This document shows positions 9,000-21,650 of a stretch of 64,000 bases of DNA, one piece after another. Every line of letters starts with the position of its first letter. The first letter of the stretch is position 1. The position numbers and the translations under genes were made by a program. This DNA comes from Clarkia xantiana subsp. parviflora (Eukaryota > Streptophyta > Magnoliopsida > Myrtales > Onagraceae): positions 11,824,763-11,888,762 of the forward strand of contig JAPTYO010000007.1 of NCBI GenBank assembly GCA_036873135.1, read 5' to 3'. Under the pieces are notes generated by a model that did no database searches, had not been told where the DNA came from, and saw only the letters and a program-made list of their open reading frames with translations.

Positions 9000-11337
9000 A
9001 TGTCGTCGTTGTCTTCGCCGCTGTTGAACATGAGGAACAACAACACTGTTGAGACCATCAACGCCGCCGCTGCCGCCATCGTCACTGCAGAAGCCCGTGT
9101 CCAACCCCCCACCACTCTTCTTCATGTACGTACGCTCTCTCTTCTTCTTCAATTCACCCACGTTATACGTATAATATATATATATATTGTTTGACAAATT
9201 ACTCCGATCCGATTCCGATCCATCACACCTGAATGAATGAATGAATGGATAAGAGTTTCTGGGATGGATCCATCTGGTGGTGTTCAATTAGGTAGCTAGT
9301 ATAAGCTCTTCATTGTGAATTTCAACTCTCTTTAATTAATTCCTGCTTTTCTAGCTACCTACCTAACTGCTTTATGGAATGGAAAATAAGTTTCAACCTT
9401 TCTGCTTCAAATCATTTCACATCACTTTTAAACTAGATAGATATATCATGATGATGATGAGTATGTGGCTTGCTTAACTATAGTTATTATTCTTTTCATG
9501 AAACCTTTCTGATGATGATGATGATGAGTTGGGGGAATTATAAATAAATATAGATCTTATTCAATCATTTTCAGCAACTTGACAGAATTTAATTAATTAG
9601 TTGACTACTATACAATTAGATGGTATAAACTAGTAATTAAAGCGGCAGGGTTTATGATGAAAATTCTTAATTGCTTCCTCTTATTCATTCCTGACAGTTG
9701 GTTTTTTTCTAGCTAGCTAGGATAGGACCTACTCATCTCTTTGTAGTATTGTCTATGTTTTGTTCTTCTAGCATACTCTGGGACCAGCTAGCTAGCTACT
9801 ACTACCTTTTGCAAGTTGTAGCAATTCATCTTATTTGGTAACTACTATATTTGACTCAAAACATTGTCATTTTTATACAGTAAACAATCTTAGTCTGACC
9901 AGTAAAATTTAATTTTAGTATCAAAATAGCTCTTTCTTGCACCTCACGCCACCATTACATGTTGCAGAAGAAACGATGGAGAAGTTGCTGGAATCTACAC
10001 CGCTGCTTCGGATTCTTCCACCGAAACAACAAAAGAATCGGCCACGCCGTTCTTGTCCCCGAACCAACCACCACGTCGGGTCCCGCCTCATCCACGTCGA
10101 ATTACCAACCACCTCCACCTTCATCTCCTGCATCTTTTCTCCAATCCGATCCTCCATCAATCTCACAGTCCCCGACTAAGCTACTCTCCCTTGCTTCCCT
10201 TTCTGCTCAAGTTAACTCCAATGCTGCATCGATTTTCGCGATCGGGCCTTACGCTTATGAAACGCAGTTAGTGTCACCGCCCGTTTTTTCCACCTTCACT
10301 ACAGAGCCATCGACTGCAGCTTTCACGCCGCCGCCGGAGCCGTCAACGACAGCCTTTACGACAACGCCGCCTTCTCCGGATGTTCCGTTTGCTCAGTTGC
10401 TCGCATCTTCGTTGGAACGAGCTCGGAGAAACGGCGGGGTAAACCCTAAGTTCACCTTGTTGTCACTAGGTGAGTTTTTTTGTTTCGAAAGTTAACAACT
10501 CGTAGGCTTGCATTTTTAAGGAATATTTTTAACAATTTTAGAATTTCAAAGCGATTATCCTCCTAGACTCTCCATCTCTATGTTATTGCTACTCTCCATC
10601 TCTATGTTATTGCTGATAAAGTAGCTAACTTGTTTTGATTGACAGGTGAGTTCCTGCCCTACCAGGCTGCTCAGGTAATTATATCTCCTGGCTCTGGTGC
10701 TTCTGGAGCCTCTACTCCCTTCCGTCATCGATCCGACCATTTTCCAACCCGGAAGTGGGGATCTCGGGTCGGATCAGGTACCTTGACTCCAGATGGTATT
10801 GGTGTCCGCTCGAGACTCGGGTCTGGGTCCTTAACCCCGGACGGTGCAGGGCTCCGCTCCAGGCTCGGGTCAGGGTGCTTGACCCCAGATGGTGTCAAGA
10901 CTCCTCCGGGCCAAGAGTGTGTCACTGTCGATGACCCAATCGCTGAGGTATTGTCGGTCTTTAACTCTGAGAACGGATCAAAGCACGGCAACAGTGACAA
11001 CGTGATCGAACACAGAGTGTCATTTGAGCTGACCGGTGAAGATGTGGCACGTTGCTTGGAGAGCAAGTCATCTGCTTCTTTTAGAGAATTTCCGGAGGAT
11101 TTTGTAGATGAAAGAAACACCACGGGAATCGATCGGAACCGTTGTGAGTTTTGTCTCAAGGAATCGACGAATCAAAAGGCGGGTAGCGAGATTTGCTGTC
11201 AGAAACACCATTTGGTCAAATTCGGTTCGGGAAGAGAGTTCAAATTCGATAGCGCAAGCAATGGAGATGTTTCTAGTAACACCAGAACCGGAAGTAGCTG
11301 GTCCTTCTTCCCTTTGCTTCAACCTGAAGTCAGTTGA
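9000..11337 (+). CDS. Proline/serine-rich protein of the At4g25620/At5g52430 family (439 aa, 3 exons)
   Basis: The exons are 9000-9125, 9968-10469 and 10646-11337, with GT-AG introns and 1320 nt in total. The start at 9000 is followed by NNNTVETINAAAAAIVTAE, the family's conserved N terminus. Exon 2 opens with KKRWRSCWNLHRCFGFF, a basic/aromatic block, then RIGHAVLVPEP, SPASFLQSDPP, AIGPYAYETQLVSPPVFS, FTTEPSTA.FTPPPE and VPFAQLLASSLERARRN, all hallmark family blocks. Exon 3 has a threefold 16-residue repeat (R/SRLGSGxLTPDG) and ends SSWSFFPLLQPEVS. The family is annotated as hydroxyproline-rich glycoprotein-like but has no signal peptide that I can see. Its biochemical role is not known to me. 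All frames are open, so it looks functional. Confidence 0.88.
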
Positions 11338-12069
11338 TGTCTTTGGAACTGTCATGATCTCTTTAGAGTTTATACAGTAAATCAGCGTAATGCCGGAAAA
11401 TCACATAAATGTAGTACGTACGTATGTTAACGAGATAAAACATCAGAAGATCAGACATGGTATTGATATTTGGTACCAGGATTCCCAAAGACAGAATGCA
11501 TAATGATACGGAGAGGGGGTTTCTTGGGTCCTAAGTTATGGGTTTTGGTATAGTGTTCTTAGCTAATAATCTGCAGAATTAGCTAGCAGATTGAGTTGGA
11601 GATATTGGACTAGGCTTGTATGTCCATATTCTTTCTTTCGTTGATTGTTCAATAAATACAGAGACAATTCCCTACATTTTCTTAGTTTTTAAACAAACGT
11701 TTATTATAAGCTAGTCGAATTCTGTAATATTGAAATTGGACCACAGAAAGATGAAGCCAAAAAAAAGTGGTTAGAACGTCACTTTTATACACTATTATTA
11801 TCTATAAAATGTCTACTGATAATGATATTTGTTGTTAATTATGTCATTAGTTGTTTGGCATCTTCCTTCATTTCCATTAAAAACAGAGAATTATCATATT
11901 GGGCGGACTTCATTATTAATAACAGAACTGATGGTGCAATATCGGAATTGGAAGGCAGGAAAAAACTTGAATGTCAAATCAATACCCAAACTTTAGTTTT
12001 TAAAATCAATTAAGTTGAATAATTTAAAATGCTAGAGCGATCCAAATCACTATCTCAATTGTAACATAA
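11338..12069. other. 3' UTR and intergenic DNA
   Basis: The first ~330 bp are the likely 3' UTR, with AATAAA-like signals near 11652 (CAATAAATACA). The rest is AT-rich with no supported gene. Confidence 0.4.
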
Positions 12070-12520
12070 TTAGAAATCAATACCCAGACTTTAGTTTTTA
12101 AATATTAGCTACATAAACTTTTAATTTCTGAGCAAATTGCTAACTCAATTTAAAATTCCCGTTAGTTTGGACATCATATGAGTATGTTACGTTCACATAT
12201 TTGACGTATACCTAAGATGAATTCGAAAATAAATTGAAATAATTGTGATGAAGTACCTTCAATTGGACGCTCATTTAAAAGACGTCGTTGAAATTAGATG
12301 GAGGTCCAATTTAGCATCTAAATAAAGGTATTCGCTGCAATCCTTTCAATTTATTGTCGAATCCATCTTAGTTACGCATGAAAACTTTTCATGTGGCCGA
12401 AACATACTCATTTTATGTCTAATTTAATGGAAATTGTAACAGATGTAGCAAATTGCTCCAAAATTGGTAGTACATATAGTTAAATTTAAAAGATTAAAGT
12501 CCATAAGTAGCAGTTTGTAA
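12070..12520. repeat. Foldback (long inverted repeat) element
   Basis: The left arm, around 12100-12235 (GAGCAAATTGCTAACTCAAT, ATGAGTATGTTACGTTCACA, CCTAAGATGAATTCGAAAAT), recurs in reverse complement around 12340-12475 (TCAATTTATTGTCGAATCCA, CATCTTAG, GAAACATACTCATTTTATG, GTAGCAAATTGCTCC). Pairing extends through most of the centre. This is the shape of a miniature inverted-repeat element with long arms. Edges are approximate, and no target duplication was found. Confidence 0.6.
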
Positions 12521-12784
12521 TTTGATCAAAGTTCAATTAGCGATTTGACTACTAATCCTAAAAAAAGTCTAGTATTTAGATCAGATTTAATTACCAATTT
12601 GATGTAAACTAGATTTTATTATTGGAAAATTTGTTAGCTCAAATAACTATGTACAACTAACTAAAATATGAACTGCAAATCAGATATATTACCTTAGTAT
12701 AGATTGGTACAACAATTGATGGATTGATTTTTCAACTCTTCAACAACCAAAAGAACAAATTTATGTGTTGCGAAGTCTAGTTAT

Positions 12785-13140
12785 AGGGTAATTCGCAAAA
12801 AGATGCATCTCTCGGATGCGCCAAAAATGGCGCAACTAAGAAATGCGGGATATTTGGTGCATATGAGTGAAGATGCGGGATTTTCGGCGCATCTCTCTGA
12901 TGCGCCGTTTGACTCAACGGTCATATTTGACCGTTGAGCCGCTATGGGTTAACGGTCAAAGTTTAGACCGTTAACCAGCGCGAAAATGGTGCATCTCTCA
13001 GATGCGCCCTAAAAATGGCGCATCTTAAAGTTGCCGCGTTAGGTATTTTGAGTTATGGACCATGTTTTTCCTTGTTTTTGTGTTTGAGTTTCAAAAAGTG
13101 GGATTTGGGTGATTTTTCTTAACAAATTAGTAATTAACCC
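12785..13140. repeat. Short palindrome-rich repeat with GATGCGCC words
   Basis: GGCGCATC/GATGCGCC words occur repeatedly in both orientations (for example CGCATCTCTCTGATGCGCC near 12880), together with an inverted pair GGTTAACGGTC...GACCGTTAACC. Weak terminal similarity, AGGGTAATT at the left and its reverse complement-like AATTAACCCT at the right, suggests a small DNA transposon. No ORF. Confidence 0.5.
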
Positions 13141-13211
13141 TAAAATATTGTAAAATGACAAAATATCAAATGCTGGAGGGTCAAAATTTGCATATGCTGA
13201 GCATACGTCTA

Positions 13212-13712
13212 TCTATATACCAATATATTATTTGTGTTGGGTCCTCACCCCCAATAGACATCTTTGGCACCTTTTCATTTTATTAACAAAAAATATATTA
13301 TATTTAATTCCTATATTTTATAAAATTAATAATTTATTCATTACTATATTTGAGAAACATTTGTTTATCTTTAATATTATTACTAAATCATTATTTAAAT
13401 TTTGTTATTTTATTTAAGGTCGCTTAGTCGGCATGTCATAGTAATTATAATTTACTTACAATCAAATATTCATATCAATTTAAGTCAGCCATATCATACT
13501 CATTCCGTTCAAATTTCGGATAGATGTAAATTTTTTTTATTCAACGAATTATATAGATCGAGTGATATATGTTCCGGCTATTGAGATTTTTCTATCACAT
13601 AAATCACCCACTTACCAAATTATATATATAACAAGTCAAAATATGGGTGAAATGTGGTTCTTAAAGTTTGACATCGTACAAATAACATTTTACTCATCGT
13701 CCAAAGAAATTT
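13212..13712 (+). mobile_element. Helitron 5' fragment, inverted copy of the element at 26275-27341
   Basis: It begins TCTATATACC after an A at 13211, as Helitrons do (insertion between A and T). About 480 bp match the reverse complement of 26865-27341, including GTTGGGTCCTCACCCCCAAT and GCTTAGTCGGCATGTCATAG. No terminal hairpin plus CTAG is seen at its right side, so the 3' end is missing or has decayed; the limit at 13712 is where visible similarity stops. Confidence 0.65.
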
Positions 13713-14285
13713 GAGCTAGTAAATAATTGGATAAGAAATTTGGATGAACAAATGGTTCGAATGATTAAAGTTAGGTTAACAAATTGAAATTAACCAGAGT
13801 TTTCGTATTTCATAATTCGAATTCGAAGATCTATGTGTTGTGTGATGGGGAGCGGGTATGATTAAGATTTAAAACCATCTCCAACATAAGTCGTGACCAG
13901 TATCCCGACCAATTAATCTTAGGTAAAGATTTGTGGGATTGACTTCTTTCGGATAATTAATATATATTGGTAATTTAGAATTTTAGTTGTATTGTATATT
14001 TAGATATTTAATATTTACCGTGGTAACATTTTTTAGATGTTTATTTTAAGCATCTAATTTATGTTGATTGTTCTTTTATTTATTATAAAGTTGTTTTCAT
14101 AATTTCAGAATGTGAACGATAATAAGATTATAAATTTCTTTAATGTACACTCCAGTGAGATTCGAAGTTGATTAACCTTGAAAAAGCAACTTATTTCCCG
14201 TAACTACTTTTGTTATTAATAAGACAAAAAAAAGTGTAATAACAAAAACTTGTTATAAGATTGTAACTATGAACAAAAATAAAAT

Positions 14286-14814
14286 GGTTAAAGATATTTT
14301 TGGTTCTATATGTTTGATCGACGTTTTTAGTATTATATATTTTCGTCTAATATTGATACCAAACGTTTCAAAAAAATATGTTTCAGTACATCTGTTAGAT
14401 GACCGTTAGTTTTGGCCGTTAAACAGCACGTAAAAGTCAGGTGACCCACCCTAAACTTTTGATTTTGTTAAATTTAGTACCATACATCCATAACTTTTAT
14501 TTTATTCAATTAGTCCTAAAATTTCAAAACTGAATCCAATTGAAACCTAATCGGATCCAATTGGGCTAGGTCAATTGGGTTAGTTTTAAAATTTTAGGAC
14601 TAAATTGATCAAAATAAAAGTTAAGAATGTATTAGATAGACTAAATTGAACAAAATCAAAAAGTTTAGGCCGGATCACGTGATTTGCACATATCATTTAA
14701 CGGTCAACGAAGTAATGTACTAAAAACATACTTTATTGAAACGTTTAGTACAAAAAAAAAATGTAACCGAAACGTCGGTGAAACATATATATGGACCAAA
14801 AGTAACTTAAACCC
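14286..14814. mobile_element. Mutator-like MITE with long terminal inverted repeats
   Basis: The left arm (14286 to about 14540) and right arm (about 14570-14814) are reverse complements over most of their length: GGTTAAAGATATTTTTGGTT against GGGTTTAAGTTACTTTTGGT at the ends, and the inner word TCAATTAGTCCTAAAATTTC against TCAATTTAGTCCTAAAATTT. Flanks carry the same word AAAATAAAATG on both sides (to 14286 and 14815-14825), fitting a 9-11 bp target duplication. Total about 529 bp, non-coding. Confidence 0.75.
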
Positions 14815-15156
14815 AAAATAAAATGCTCAATACAACCATCTAAAAGTTAGTGCAATAATAATAAGAAAAATATTCGGTATCTAATAATCAAAATAATAAT
14901 TTCAAATACTACTGTTAATCGTATATTGTCTACTTTAAAGATTTCAATCCCTATCACACAGTCGTATCAACCGACAGTCGTATCAACCGTTTCTTTTTCT
15001 TAGAGATGTCGATGATTTTGTTATATAATATCTGTATTCAACAAAATTAAATTATCTTCATTTCTAATCATAACGATTTTATTGTTTTTCTTCCACAGTC
15101 TCTGCCGCACCATAGCAATGCCAAAGTCAACACCGTAAGCTTCATTTGATAGTTCC

Positions 15157-15934
15157 TGTTGGAAATATTGAGGGTAAATATGCAAATTTACAAAGTCCGA
15201 TGACCAAAATGCAATATTCTAAAATTCAATGACTAAAAAGCAATTAGTCAAATTTCGGTTACTTACAAGTAACTATATCAGTTAACATGCAAAATATAGG
15301 CAACACCGAAATTATACGTAAAATCGGCATAAAACGAATACGTATTTTTATACTGAGGCCCGTGCTAATCACAGTCTCTTTAAGGCAATTTCGCCCCTCC
15401 CCACCCTCGGGTTATGCAATGGGGTTTATACAAGGGGCGATCACCTCCCAGGATTCAACAGTGTCATCGAATCGTGTTATGCATGAAACACGCTCGACCG
15501 AACCGAACCCAATACCTGAACTCAAACAAAGAACAGGAAAGCCGACGACAACGGCTAAAAACAACTAGAAAAGTTGAACACGACATAAGTCGAAATCAAC
15601 CTAGAAGAACTCTGCATTCGTCAACACGAAGAACAGAGGATGAGAAAATATAATTGGATCCCAAGATTATGGGTTCCGAAAAATTGAACTCAACCAAGAA
15701 GGAAGAGATTCCATTTCTCAATGTGTAAAAATGAGAAGGAAATGCTTGTTTATATAGGGGAGGAGAAGGGAGAAGGAAAGTAAAACTTTCGATTTGGTAC
15801 AAATCACAAATTCCATTCACAACAAAATAAAATTGAGCTTGGGAAAATTTGGGCTTAAGTAAAAAAGATAATAAAAATGCCCAAATAAAATTAGAGAAGC
15901 CCAAATGAAAATTTGTATAGCCCATTTTCTAACA
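15157..15934 (-). repeat. 3' LTR of the copia element
   Basis: Begins TGTTGGAAAT and ends TTTTCTAACA on the plus strand (TGTT...AACA both ways). It has a TATA box (TATATAAAC on the minus strand, 15748-15756). The 93-codon open frame at 15287-15568 is the same in the other LTR and is not taken as a gene. Confidence 0.93.
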
Positions 15935-17534
15935 ATCCCCCACATGAATGGAATTTTAGAAACTTAGACATGAAATTTGAGTTCAACGGTCAATACCTGC
16001 AAAGAATAGGTAGGGGTAACCCCTTTGAACCTATCCCTTGTGAGATCATGCCTTCTCTACTGACTGGTCGGTAGACGCGATGTCCTTGAACCGACTGTCG
16101 TTGGTGTAGATGACGACATAACCCACACAGGTACCTTCCTAGTATGGTTCGGTTCACGCCCTGTGATCCCTAGGCCCTGGATCACTCGCCTGGTTCTGCA
16201 AGCGTTTTTAAGAATTGCGCCCTCAACAATTCCTTTCGAAGCGGCCCCACTTCTCACTCGCATAGGTGATTCAATGTCTCATGAGCATCATCACGACTCT
16301 GAGTTCTCCTTACGAATCATTAAAAGCTTTGCATAAAGTGTGATTTCAATTAAATAATTTGCAATTACTATGCTCGGTTTAACCGATGTTTGAAGATCAA
16401 CACAAGCTAAAACTTAACCTTATCTCCATCACTGTATGCATCATAGGAATGGGCTCGGGGTTTGACCCCCACAGTGATCACACTCACTCTTGTGATTAGG
16501 TTGTCCCATTGAACCAAGTTCTTGGGATCTCCAGTCATCATGGTTGGGTTTTCCTTCTCAAGAGCGTTTCCTACACGGGCTTTAGCCCCATTCCCTTCGA
16601 TGCTTGGCCAAATAACTCTCTGTTTAACCCTTTCGGGTAGCGGATCCGCTATTTATCTGCCGACTTTACGATATCGGGCACAATAAATATATTTGAGAGC
16701 AACTGTCTAATGGAATTATGACGTATATGTCTAAACATTCCTTATGCAGGTTATACTGTGTTATACAGATTGATCGTCGCAACGTTGCATCAATGTTCTC
16801 AAACCAACAAAGTCCTCGGACTATCATTTCCTGCAGGAATAATTTTGTTAATCCAACATCTAAATTTAGATTGCTTCTTTTGTGGACAACAGCTTCGCAA
16901 AGTGTCCCATTTCCCAACCTTTAACAAAGGTTTTCATGCCAAATGGGGGGTGCACCACTTATTTCTGCTTTAACCTTGTCTCTTAAAGAAAATCTTCAAC
17001 ATTTCATTAGATTGGATTTAATTTGGATTAAACCAAAACAAACTCATCAATCTTTGCACTAACACAGGTTTTGGCCAATTAGTAAAATCCTCGAGAAAAT
17101 GACATAGCCATTCTGCATCTTCGGCACATTTCTCCAGTACAATAACTCAGACTTGATCGTCGATCTGGCTATGACTGTTTGTTTTGAGGATTTTCTACGA
17201 CACTGTTCCACCTCGTAAGGTGAATACGTAACCCCTTATACTCAAGGTGGTAGTGTCTAATCGGATATCCATTTTGCATCACTATAACATTCTATCACAT
17301 AAGGATATCTCTTTGTGTAGACCATGATTATGAATATGTCTCAGATATCTAAGTACCCTGATTACCCCGTTCTAGTGGACAACACTAGGGTTACTCGTAT
17401 ATCGACTCAATACACTTACAACGTGAGCGATATCTGGTCTAGTGCATGATATTAAGTACATGTCACTTCTAATAATCCGAGCGTACTCAATTTGGGAAAA
17501 CTCTCCCTTATTCTTTGAAATTACTTACTCGTAT

Positions 17535-18226
17535 CTATTGGAGTACTGACCTCGTTCTTGTCATCTTTGTTGAATTTATCCAAATACTTGTCAATATATG
17601 AGTTTGACTTAGAATGAGACCTTCTGATGATCTAATGAGTTTTAATCCAAAGATCACATCGGCAAGATCCATGTCTTTCAGGTCAATACTCAAATTCAAC
17701 ATAGGTCCAGTGGACCGGACCACCTCATCGTTATTTCCAACGATTAGTATGTCATCAACGTAAAACGTTTTTCATACTTATTTATTTTGAAACATTTCTC
17801 CAATAAATCGCTGTCAAATTTATAAAGCCATTATCTAGGCATCTGCCTAAGACTATACATAGATTTGACAAGCTTACAGACTTTCTTTTCCTGCTCTCGC
17901 GCAGAGAAACCCTCAGGTTGTTCCATGTAGATTTATTCCTCTAAATCTCCATGTATGAAAGTTGTTTTCACATCCATTTGATGTACTTCTAGAATTTGCA
18001 AGGCTGCAATCGCAAGCACCATCCTTATGAATGTGATTCTAGTTACTGGATAATATGTATCAAAATAATTCCACCATTCCTTTTGTCTATAATCTTTTAT
18101 GACAAGTCGGGCTTTGTAATTATCAATTGATCCATCTTCTTTCATTTTACGTCTGAATATCCACTTGTAGCCTAACGGTTTGTCTCCGGGCGGAAGATCC
18201 ACCAGCTCCCAAGTGTGCTTCTGCAA
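17535..18226 (-). pseudogene. Copia reverse-transcriptase fragments (RVT_2 type)
   Basis: On the minus strand, 18226-17933 encodes the N-terminal part of a copia reverse transcriptase: WELVDLPPGDKPLGYKWIF, YKARLVIKDYRQ and LEVHQMDVKTTFIHGDLEE, the last a family hallmark. At 17762-17751 the catalytic YVDD motif appears within FYVDDILIVGN. At 17723-17535 the later block MDLADVIFGLKLIRSSEG is seen. These pieces lie in different frames and are separated by stops, so no enzyme is made. No intact integrase or Gag was found between 18230 and 20870. Confidence 0.85.
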
Positions 18227-18229
18227 GAT

Positions 18230-20871
18230 GGACTCAATTTCACTATTGATTGCCTCTTTTCATAGAGGTCTCTCAAAAGAGTTTACGTCTTCGTGGTAAG
18301 TCTAAGGTTCGGCTTCAAGCATATAGGTCAAAAAAACTAGACCATAGGATTTTTCAATCCTCGCCCTTTTACTCATCATGGGCTCGACCTCAACATGCCC
18401 TCCATGTTCTCGGTCTTGACTATTTTTCCTCTATAGTCTCATATGCTTGCCTCTCCTCTAGACTTAGCCAAAAATACATTATCCAAAGAAATATGCATTT
18501 ATTGATTACATTAACGTATCTTTGTGTTTATTTGACACTTTCGATTCAAATCGATACACGTTACTATTCTGAGCAAACCCTATGAAAATGCAATCAACGG
18601 TTTAGGGAATGTATGCGTCTTTTCCGTAGAGGTATCATAATTTTTAGCAAGACACCCCCCACATTCGAATGCACAACTCAAACATAGTTTTATCTTCCTT
18701 CTTATGTGGTACCTTATTCAAAAGGTAATTGCTAGTTAAAATAGCTACCCCGTCATAACCCTAAAACAAACATGGTCTCAACCATATTATTTAATTTCTT
18801 CTAGAAAATTTAACGTGTTAACACACGAGTTGGGTATAAAGTTATTACTAATTCTCAACCACATCATCATTGATCCTCAGATCATCCTTTTATCATTGTA
18901 GATCCTCAGACCATCAACACATCAACAATTTTTTTTTTTTTTTTTAAACCAATATGAGATCAAATTTGGCCATTAGACCGTTGCGTTTCTCAAACGGTAT
19001 GATCCTCAGACCAATAAAAAGCCTCGACCTGTTGCACCGCAAGTGCCAAAACAACATTTTTTTTTTATTAAGGAAATGCTGCGGTTGGATTCATATTTTT
19101 TATCTAATACATGCCTAATGACAATCCATTCACCCACTAAGCCAAAACCTTGACCGCCGGCAACGTTATTAATACTAATCAGTCCAAAAAATAAACTGGA
19201 AAACGTTGCCCGGTTGGATCGAAACCGCGACCCAACTAAATCGAGGTTTTATGCGGTGCAATGACTTCACAGATTAAATCGTGTTTAAGTCAACATTCTC
19301 TAAACAGAGAATAATTGTTGTCGCATTTATCATTGCGAAAACAATTAATTATTTAGTTGAAACTCAAGTTTTTATTGTTTCATCTTTTCCTTCATCAAGT
19401 ATACATAGCAATATTTCGTACTATCATCTACGAAAGTAATGAAGTACTTATTTTCCGCCTCGCGTTTGGACATATATTAGGTCGCAAACATCGCTATGTA
19501 TTTAGACCAAGAAGTTCGGTAATCCTTTCGACCGAATAAGTTTCGCTTCAACGCAAACTTCTCATTTAAGTTCTTGATCTATTTTGATTTTAGGAATATG
19601 AACCATGTTAGATAACCTCTGCAAGGTATCGTAATTAACATGTTCTAAATTATTGTGCCACAAATTTAGCACAAGAAGGAACATTCTTATCTCATGTTCA
19701 CTATAGGCACTACGCTCAATGCAAAAACATTTTTATTCATGTTTACTTCAGGCACTACGGTCATTACACTTAAAGTAATTCAACTTCATCCAATCAAATT
19801 TTTCGTCTATCTGTATTTAACGTACAGTTCTTTTGACGATTTCGAGTGCTCCCAATAGGGACGCTTCCTCCTCATTTTTTTTTTAGAATTGTCAAAAAGA
19901 ATTCCATCTTTTGACTTCAACTTTTGAAGTAAGTCTCGGCGACTTTCCCTGCATTATAGACGGCGGCCTAAACGAGTGTCCAACCTCGGTAATCAAGGCG
20001 TCGGTATATGGGATAGCATCACTCGCTAGAATAATAACATTTATAGACCACATCGAGAAGATCGTGGTCTTTCCCAATTTTAGAGTTATCCGCCAAGTGT
20101 TAGCTACATTCTCATTGAGGAGCGTTCAAACATTGGACCTATGACCAACCCCTTGGGATAATTAATCCGTAACATCAAATTCGGATTACTAAAATTCAAA
20201 TAACGATTTGAATTTCTGATTTCAGTAACTAAGTTTAATCACTTCAGTTACAAAAATCAATTTTTTTTTTTTTTTCCGTTGGACAGAAAATAAACTTGGC
20301 ACAGCTAATTTTTGTTTTAACAAAACCAGACCCACACGGGGCTTACTCCCGTATACAAACGTCACGAGGTACATACGTGCCAAAGTTCAGGAGTGTGCAA
20401 TTGAAAACTTCCATAACAATTGTCATACACACTCAATCGGCTTTCACCAATTTTTTTTTTTTTTTTTTTAAATCACATTTTCAACAATGGATTCAACGAC
20501 CCCATAGGCCTCAACGGCTAAATTGGGTCAAGTCACCACAGCCTCATTAGCAAACATATCAATTTCGGATGCCTTAATATGTTTAACAACCTTGACCATC
20601 TCGATTTTTCATAGTAGTCTCAACGACTTAGCGACCTCAACGGTCCTAATAGTCTCAACGGCTTTTGACGACTTTACCAGTCTCGACGACCTAAATGGCC
20701 TTAGCGATTTTATCAGTCGCATGTGCTCTCGAGCATGTTCACATTTTCAACATCATTGTTCGACAATATTTGTGAACTTTTAGAGAATAAATAATTTTCT
20801 CCAAAAAATTGAATCTCAAAATTCAATTAAGCATCCTCTCATAATACCAACAAATAAAATTGCCTTAAGAT
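18230..20871 (-). other. Decayed gag/integrase part of the copia element
   Basis: No long ORF. It contains poly-T runs (near 18930, 20262, 20452), and at about 20490-20720 a loose repeat of CTCAACGAC/CTCAACGGC words spaced irregularly at 10-40 bp; read on the minus strand these give Val-Val-Glu-Thr-like runs. I cannot assign domains here. Confidence 0.45.
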
Positions 20872-21650
20872 TGTTGGAAATATTGAGGGTAAATATGCAA
20901 ATTTACAAAGTCCGAGGACCAAAATGCAATATTCTAAAATTCAATGACTAAAAAGCAATTAGTCAAATTTCGGTTACTTACAAGTAACTATATCAGTTAA
21001 CATGCAAAATATAGGCAACACCGAAATTATACGTAAAATCGGCATAAAACGAATACGTATTTTTATACTGAGGCCCGTGCTAATCACAGTCTCCTTAAGG
21101 CAATTTCGCCCCTCCCCACCCTCGGGTTATGCAATGGGGTTTATACAAGGGGCGATCACCTCCCAGGATTCAACAGTGTCATCGAATCGTGTTATGCATG
21201 AAACACGCTCGACCGAACCGAACCCAATACCTGAACTCAAACAAAGAACAGGAAAGCCGACGACAACGGCTAAAAACAACTAGAAAGGTTGAACACGACA
21301 TAAGTCGAAATCAACCTAGAAGAACTCTGCATTCGTCAACACGAAGAACAGAGGATGAGAAAATATAATTGGATCCCAAGATTATGGGTTCCGAAAAATT
21401 GAACTCAACCAAGAAGGAAGAGATTCCATTTCTCAATGTGTAAAAAGGAGAAGGGAAATGCTTGTTTATATAGGGGAGGAGAAGGGAGGAGGAAAGTAAA
21501 ACTTTCGATTTGGTACAAATCACAAATTCCATTCACAACAAAATAAAATTGAGCTTGAGAAAATTTGGGCTTAAGTAAAAGAGAGAATAAAAATGCCCAA
21601 ATAAAATTAGAGAAGCCCAAATGAAAATTTGTATAGCCCATTTTCTAACC
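20872..21650 (-). repeat. 5' LTR of the copia element
   Basis: Copy of 15157-15934 with a final C at 21650 in place of A. Its TATA box (minus strand, 21464-21472) would be the element's promoter. It ends about 150 bp upstream of the start codon of the Lsi2-like pseudogene and fires away from it. Confidence 0.93.

Larger units (their letters stand above)
15157..21650 (-). mobile_element. Ty1/copia LTR retrotransposon, complete but coding-defective (6.5 kb)
   Basis: Two direct repeats of 778 and 779 bp (15157-15934 and 20872-21650) bound it, and the 5-bp target duplication GTTCC lies at 15152-15156 and 21651-21655. A G-rich polypurine tract (TGTGGGGGAT on the minus strand) abuts the left LTR, so the element reads right to left and the left LTR is the 3' one. 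The interior keeps recognisable reverse-transcriptase pieces but no long ORF. The two LTRs differ at only about ten positions by eye. A degenerate match to an initiator-Met primer site (TTGGTATTATGAGAG) occurs about 20 bp inside the right LTR, further than usual. Confidence 0.92.

Noticed and set aside
11822..12013. 63-codon ORF in AT-rich DNA
   Set aside because: Low-complexity composition, no conserved motif, no promoter or splice context.
15287..15568. 93-codon ORF present identically at 15287 and 21002
   Set aside because: Both copies lie inside the two LTRs of the copia element; the identity reflects LTR duplication and there is no domain.
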